This document shows, piece after piece, positions 60,276-64,000 of a stretch of DNA of 64,000 nucleotides. A program made the translations under genes and the position numbers. The stretch is from Actinomycetes bacterium. GTDB lineage: Bacteria; Actinomycetota; Actinomycetes; Actinomycetales; Dermatophilaceae. The stretch's first letter is position 1. The number at the start of each line of letters is the position of its first letter. The stretch is taken from the NCBI GenBank assembly GCA_023420415.1, contig JAEZWF010000023.1:124001-188000 (forward strand). Reading direction: 5' to 3'. The notes under the pieces were generated by a model. That model searched no databases, had not been told where the DNA came from, and worked only from the letters and a program-made list of their open reading frames with translations.

Positions 60276-61772
60276 TCAGTCCGCGAAGGCACGCTCCTGC
60301 GCCGCCGCCAAGCCGTGCACGATGTCGCGGGTCGCAGGGTAGAGCTCGCTGTAGGCGGCATACCTCGCGTCGTAGACCTCGCGCGTCTCCGGTCTCGGCT
60401 CGACCACGGAACCCACTGTGGCCCAGTCAGTTTCGGGCGGAAGCAGGCCCACGCCGATGCCAGCCAGCAAGGCATCTCCGTAGCTCGCCCCGATGGTCTG
60501 CACCGGGATCTCCTGCGGGCGTCCGGTCACGTCGCTGACGATCTGGGTCCACAGACCGCCCTGGGTGCCCCCACCGACCGCCACGAGGCGCCGGATGGGG
60601 TCGTCGTCGTGCTCGAGGAAGTCGATGATCTGGCGGATGCCGAACGCAATGCCTTCGTATGCCGCACGGAACAGGTGGGCCCGACCGTGCCGCAGCGTGA
60701 GCCCGGCGACGACGCCACGCGCGTGGGGGTCGAAGATCGGGCTCCGCTCGCCGGCGAAGTAGGGCAGCAGCAGCAGTCCGTCGGACCCGGGCTCGACGGC
60801 GGCGGCCTCCCGGACGAGCTCCTCGAAGGACGGCCCCCCACACAGGTCCTGCACCCACGCGGTCAGGGATCCGGAGGTCGACATGCCCGCGGCGATCGTG
60901 TGCTGGCCGGGCTCGACACCCGCGGTCGTCCAGAGCTTGGGGTGGGTGCGGAAGCGTTCGAGCACCTGGACGAAGAAGAGCGTGGAGCCGTACATGAGCA
61001 TGAGGTCGCCCGGCCCCCGCACCCCGGCCGAGAATGCCTCAGCCCATGCGTCGACCGTGCCGACGGAGACGGGTGTGCCGGCGGGTATGCCGGTCGCGGC
61101 CGCCGCCTGCGCAGTCACCTTTCCCATGACCTCGGCCGGCGTCACCAGGCGCGGCATCTCGAGGTCGCCCGCCACGTCGGGGACCCACTCCCCGATCCAC
61201 GTGTTCGTGCGGACGTCGTAGAGCGGGTCGCTCTGGCTGGCCGTGTGGTGGTCGAGGACGTACTCGCCGGTGAGCTTGGCGGCGACGTAGGAGTTGGAGT
61301 TGAACCACCTGGCGCCGCCCGCCCACGCGTCGGGCTCGTGCCGGCGCAGCCACACCATCTTGGGGCCGACGGCCTGGGTGCTCAGGGCTTTTCCGCATCG
61401 CTGCAGGATCTCCTCGGCACCGAAGCGATCGGTGAGCTCTGCGATCTCCTGCTCGGCTCGACCGTCGATGCCGTAGAGGATGGCCGGCCGCACGGGCCGC
61501 AGCTCGGCATCGGTGACAAGGAGACAGGGCCCCATGCCGCTGACGCACATCGCGGCGACGCGGGTCGGGTCGATGCCGCCCATCAGCTCGCGTGCCACCT
61601 CGACCAGGTCGCCCCACCAGATGCGTTCGGCGTCGACCTCGGCCCACCCGGGGCGCGGCAGCTCCATCGTGTGCTTGCGCACCGCGGTTGCCACAATCTC
61701 TCCCTGGGGGGTTGCCAGCACGCCCTTGGTGCTTGCGGTTCCGATGTCGATGCCCAGCAGCAAGGGGTCCAC
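60276..61772 (-). CDS. FGGY-family carbohydrate kinase
   Basis: A 498-residue sugar kinase of the xylulokinase/glycerol kinase family. ATP-binding LLGIDIGTASTKGVLATPQG is at the start, substrate and catalytic Asp lies in SVGTVDAWAEAFSAGVRGPG near residue 241, and YFAGERSPIFDPHARGVVAG with AVGGGTQGGLWTQIVSDVTG is characteristic of XylB-like members. The substrate is unknown; tetritols, xylulose and ribulose are possible. GTG at 61772 has AGGAG four bases upstream. It is convergent with the SDR gene. Three copies of GCTCRGTCCGC (60247-60284) lie between and reach its stop. Confidence 0.88.
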   Translation of the reverse strand: MDPLLLGIDIGTASTKGVLATPQGEIVATAVRKHTMELPRPGWAEVDAERIWWGDLVEVARELMGGIDPTRVAAMCVSGMGPCLLVTDAELRPVRPAILYGIDGRAEQEIAELTDRFGAEEILQRCGKALSTQAVGPKMVWLRRHEPDAWAGGARWFNSNSYVAAKLTGEYVLDHHTASQSDPLYDVRTNTWIGEWVPDVAGDLEMPRLVTPAEVMGKVTAQAAAATGIPAGTPVSVGTVDAWAEAFSAGVRGPGDLMLMYGSTLFFVQVLERFRTHPKLWTTAGVEPGQHTIAAGMSTSGSLTAWVQDLCGGPSFEELVREAAAVEPGSDGLLLLPYFAGERSPIFDPHARGVVAGLTLRHGRAHLFRAAYEGIAFGIRQIIDFLEHDDDPIRRLVAVGGGTQGGLWTQIVSDVTGRPQEIPVQTIGASYGDALLAGIGVGLLPPETDWATVGSVVEPRPETREVYDARYAAYSELYPATRDIVHGLAAAQERAFAD

Positions 61773-61840
61773 GGCTCTCCTGCCTTCTCGCGGTTCGCGC
61801 CCATCCTGCCACCGACGACGGTGCGAATGGCGGCCGCGCC

Positions 61841-61857
61841 GGCCCGAGGTTCGGGCC
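61841..61857 (-). terminator. Terminator-like hairpin after hspR
   Basis: GGCCCGA (61841-61847) and TCGGGCC (61851-61857) form a seven-bp stem with a three-base loop, 55 bases after the hspR stop. The intergenic space to 61773 holds the kinase ribosome site and nothing else that I recognise. Confidence 0.45.
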
Positions 61858-61911
61858 CACCGGCCGAAGGCCCTGGCGGCCAGCGCGCCGCGGGTCAGCC
61901 GGGGTGCGGAG

Positions 61912-62373
61912 TCAGCGGGTTGTGCCGGGCGGGCGCCACAGCACCAGTGCCCCGGCGCCGCCGGCAGGCGGGCGACCGGCCCGCAACGGCGTCACGTCAC
62001 CGGCCGGACCGACGGCGAAGACCCGCGACCGACGGCTGGGCTGTCCAGCCGCGGCGCGGGTCTCGTCGAGCTCGGTCCGCAGCTCCCGGACTCGGGACTG
62101 CAGGGCGGTCACCTGGTCCTCGAGCGAGAGGATGCGCTGGATGCCGGCCAGGCTGATGCCCTCGTCCTGGGAGAGCCGCTGCACCTCGCGCAGCAGCGCG
62201 ACGTCGCGACCCGAGTAGCGGCGACCGCCACCACGGGTGCGCGACGGGATGACCAGACCCAGCCGGTCGTACTGGCGCAGGGTCTGCGCATGCATTCCGG
62301 CCAGCGACGCCGCCACCGAGATCACGTAGATCGGGGCGTCGTCGTCTGGCCGGAAGTCGACCTGTTCTGCCAT
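61912..62373 (-). CDS. hspR: Heat-shock repressor HspR
   Basis: A 153-residue MerR-family repressor of the actinobacterial dnaK operon. The winged-helix DNA-binding part is YVISVAASLAGMHAQTLRQY followed by GLVIPSRTRGGGRRYSGRDV. A coiled-coil segment (QRILSLEDQVTALQSRVREL) and a Pro/Arg-rich tail follow. HspR binds HAIR inverted repeats; such a site is upstream of clpB at 44702-44728. ATG at 62373 is 52 bases after dnaJ. In related genomes dnaK and a HAIR site head this operon, beyond the right edge here. Confidence 0.95.
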   Translation of the reverse strand: MAEQVDFRPDDDAPIYVISVAASLAGMHAQTLRQYDRLGLVIPSRTRGGGRRYSGRDVALLREVQRLSQDEGISLAGIQRILSLEDQVTALQSRVRELRTELDETRAAAGQPSRRSRVFAVGPAGDVTPLRAGRPPAGGAGALVLWRPPGTTR

Positions 62374-62424
62374 GTCCTGCTGCCCTACTGATCAGTCCTG
62401 CTGATCCGCCTCGTGGCCGGCACC

Positions 62425-63453
62425 TCAGCGCCGGGCCTCCTCGAAGAGCTCCGCCCGCGGGTCGTGCCCCGCGTCCTGAGTCTTGAGGACCTCGACGGCA
62501 TCCTTGGCCTCATCCGAAAGACGTTGCGGCACAACGACATGCACCTTGGCCATGAGGTCACCGGGCTTGTCCTTCTTCGGGACTCCCCGACCCTTGACCC
62601 GCAGGACGCGCCCGCTCGGCGTGCCCGGCGCGATGCGCACCTTGACCGGCTTGCCGTCCAGCGTCGGCACCGAGACCGTGGCCCCGAGCGCCGCCTCGGC
62701 GAACGTCACCGGCAGGTCGACGGTGATGTTGTCGCCGTCCCGCCCGAAGGCCGGGTGCTTCTCGACGGTCACGGTCAGGATGAGGTCACCGGCGGGGCCG
62801 CCGGCCTCACCGGGCTCGCCCTTGCCGCGCAGCCGGATCTTCTGACCGTCCTTGACTCCCACCGGGATTCGCGTGGTGATGTGTCCACCGTCGCTCGTGC
62901 CCAGCGTGACCGTCTTGCCCTCGACCGCGTCGCGGAACGACAGCGTCGTGCGGGCGGTGAGGTCCGCCCCCTTGCGCGGCCCGCGAGGGGCGCCGTACCC
63001 GGCATACCCCTGCTGTCCGCCGTAGGGCGAGGCCCCGCCGAACATGCCGCTCAGCAGGTCCTCGAGGTCGGGCTGGCCGCCACCACCGCTGGTGGAGTAG
63101 CGCACTCGCGTGCCGCCCCCACCTCCGCCGCCGCCGAACATCGAGGAGAACACGTCCTCGAAGCCGCCCTGGCCGCCGGCACTGCCGGGACCGCCCGCGG
63201 TGAAGCGGGCGCCGCCGCGCGCCATCTGGCGGATGGCGTCGTACTCCTGGCGCTGCTCGGGGTCGGACAGGACCGAGTTGGCCTCGCCGATCTCCTTGAA
63301 CTTCTGCTCCGCGGCAGAGTCGCCGGGGTTCTGGTCGGGGTGGTACTTGCGGGCGAGCTTGCGGTACGCCTTCTTGATCGCCGCCTCGTCGGCGTCCTGG
63401 GGGACGCCGAGAGTGGCGTAGAAGTCCTTCTCGAACCAGTCTTGGCTGGCCAT
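62425..63453 (-). CDS. dnaJ: DnaJ-type co-chaperone without zinc finger
   Basis: A 342-residue J-domain protein in the dnaK operon. The J domain has KKAYRKLARKYHPDQNPGD with the HPD triad near residue 38. A Gly/Phe-rich linker follows (MFGGGGGGGG, YGGQQGYAGYGAPRG) and then the substrate-binding C-terminal domain (TTLSFRDAVEGKTVTLG, VPTLDGKPVKVRIAPGT, VKGRGVPKK). No CxxCxGxG zinc-finger repeats are present, which makes it class B (CbpA-like). ATG at 63453 has GAGAGGAGG upstream. Confidence 0.94.
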   Translation of the reverse strand: MASQDWFEKDFYATLGVPQDADEAAIKKAYRKLARKYHPDQNPGDSAAEQKFKEIGEANSVLSDPEQRQEYDAIRQMARGGARFTAGGPGSAGGQGGFEDVFSSMFGGGGGGGGTRVRYSTSGGGGQPDLEDLLSGMFGGASPYGGQQGYAGYGAPRGPRKGADLTARTTLSFRDAVEGKTVTLGTSDGGHITTRIPVGVKDGQKIRLRGKGEPGEAGGPAGDLILTVTVEKHPAFGRDGDNITVDLPVTFAEAALGATVSVPTLDGKPVKVRIAPGTPSGRVLRVKGRGVPKKDKPGDLMAKVHVVVPQRLSDEAKDAVEVLKTQDAGHDPRAELFEEARR

Positions 63454-63500
63454 GCGTGCGCCCTCCTCTCAGTGGGACGTCGATGGGTTGGGGTATGCCG

Positions 63501-64000
63501 TCACTCGGGGTCGGCGACCGCGACCCGGGCCGCGCGCAGGACCTGCTCGCCACTGCGGTAGCCCGGCTGCAGGACCTGGACGACCGTGGTGGACCCGGTT
63601 GCAGGAACCGACCCGTCCGCGGGCCAGGCCGTGTGCATGAGGGCCTCGTGCACGGTCGGGTCGAACTCCTCGCCGGCCGCGCCGAACCGCTCGAGCCCGA
63701 ACTTGCGCAGGGCGTTCTCGAGCTTGTCGGCGATCGCCGCGAACGGACCGCCGGCCAGGTCGCCGTGGTCGCGTGCGGCCTGGATGTCGTCGAGCACCGG
63801 CAGCAGCGACTCGAGCACCGACTGGGCGGCGCGCTCCTGGATCACCGCGCGGTCGCGGTCGACCCGGCGCTTGTAGTTGACGTACTCGGCGTTGAGCCGC
63901 TGCAGGTCCTCGAGCCGTTGCGCCGCAAGGGCCGCGTTTGCGTCCGCGCTTTCGGTCGCTCCGGCAGCCGAAGCCGCGGACGTCCCGGCGGACGTCCCGG
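63501..64000 (-). CDS. grpE: Nucleotide-exchange factor GrpE (partial, 5' end outside window)
   Basis: 166 codons are visible and the start lies beyond 64000. GrpE releases ADP from DnaK. The conserved coiled coil and hinge are RLEDLQRLNAEYVNYKRRVD then RDRAVIQERAAQSVLESLL, followed by LLPVLDDIQAARDHGDL and the beta-domain GEEFDPTVHEALMHTAWPAD and TTVVQVLQPGYRSGEQVLRA. Upstream of the conserved part the reading frame runs through a REP-like element (63937-63984) that encodes a low-complexity Ala/Ser/Thr stretch. The stop at 63501 abuts an octamer copy. Confidence 0.95.
   Translation of the reverse strand, partial: GTSAGTSAASAAGATESADANAALAAQRLEDLQRLNAEYVNYKRRVDRDRAVIQERAAQSVLESLLPVLDDIQAARDHGDLAGGPFAAIADKLENALRKFGLERFGAAGEEFDPTVHEALMHTAWPADGSVPATGSTTVVQVLQPGYRSGEQVLRAARVAVADPE
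63937..63984. repeat. REP-like hairpin, copy E, inside grpE
   Basis: TTGCGTCCGCG on the left, a CTTTCGGTCGCTCCGGCAGCC centre and CGCGGACG on the right match copy A (21556-21607) at about 39 of 44 positions. The reverse strand translates in frame as TSAASAAGATESADANA in the GrpE N-terminal disordered region. Confidence 0.7.

Noticed and set aside
60247..60284. Three GCTCRGTCCGC units as a possible CRISPR or satellite
   Set aside because: There are only three copies of 11 bases with irregular spacers of one and four bases, partly in the FGGY stop region. It is more likely local slippage than an array.

Overview
The window is high-G+C (about 70%) DNA packed with genes on both strands. The gene set points to an actinobacterium: mycolate-free Micrococcales, most like the Intrasporangiaceae/Dermatophilaceae group (inference). 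It has an HspR/HAIR heat-shock circuit, DUF3151 beside class II aldolase, an LprG lipoprotein with a P55-like exporter, an ECF42 sigma factor with DGPF proteins, an LAFTG-type wall-sorting signal and many leaderless starts. I see no tRNA or rRNA gene, CRISPR array, insertion sequence or prophage, so the window reads as chromosomal core plus small accessory modules.

Layout. 1-3484: purL (cut by the window edge), purQ, purS and purC, all on the minus strand. 3529-6780: a SigE-type ECF sigma factor with a membrane partner, diverging from an MFS exporter that has a MerR-type promoter. 6849-16245: purD and purA, each next to one of two paralogous LuxR-type regulators, with HelD, a sortase-anchored surface protein and a lipoprotein between or after them. 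16285-20954: DUF3151/fba, ECF42 with two DGPF proteins, a SpoU methyltransferase and a VOC protein. 20974-25565: DinB, a luciferase-like oxidoreductase, a TetM/OtrA-type GTPase bracketed by two identical 51-bp hairpins, and DedA. 25602-32614: an MFS/ArsR divergent pair, an ABC-2 exporter with its two-component system, lemA and pyrE. 32849-41967: DUF3500, SDR, beta-lactamase-fold hydrolase, xthA, alpha/beta hydrolase, the lprG/P55 pair, NlpC/P60 and SMP-30. 42048-49256: clpB under a HAIR operator, a ROK regulator divergent from a GH3 hexosaminidase, RraB-like protein and a secreted GDPD. 49395-60242: a polyol regulon. 60276-64000: an FGGY kinase, then hspR, dnaJ and partial grpE.

The polyol region is the most coherent catabolic unit. 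Eight genes from 58305 down to 49395 are joined by overlaps or gaps of at most 10 bp. They encode an EltD-like erythritol/L-threitol dehydrogenase, a Tat-exported binding lipoprotein, two permeases, two ATPases, a fused DhaK-DhaL ketose kinase and an RpiB-type sugar-phosphate isomerase. A SorC regulator, translationally coupled to an SDR dehydrogenase, is divergent, and operator-like dyads lie over the promoter between them. The expected route is tetritol to erythrulose to erythrulose phosphate to erythrose 4-phosphate.

The most unusual feature is genome-scale. The octamer GTATGCCG (either strand) occurs about 70 times, roughly once per kilobase, against about two expected. It lies inside genes in all frames and between genes, and inverted pairs of it form terminator-like hairpins. 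This resembles the DNA uptake sequences of Neisseria and Haemophilus. A second family, of REP-like hairpins with TTGCGTCYGCG arms, includes one copy that lies inside the grpE coding sequence.
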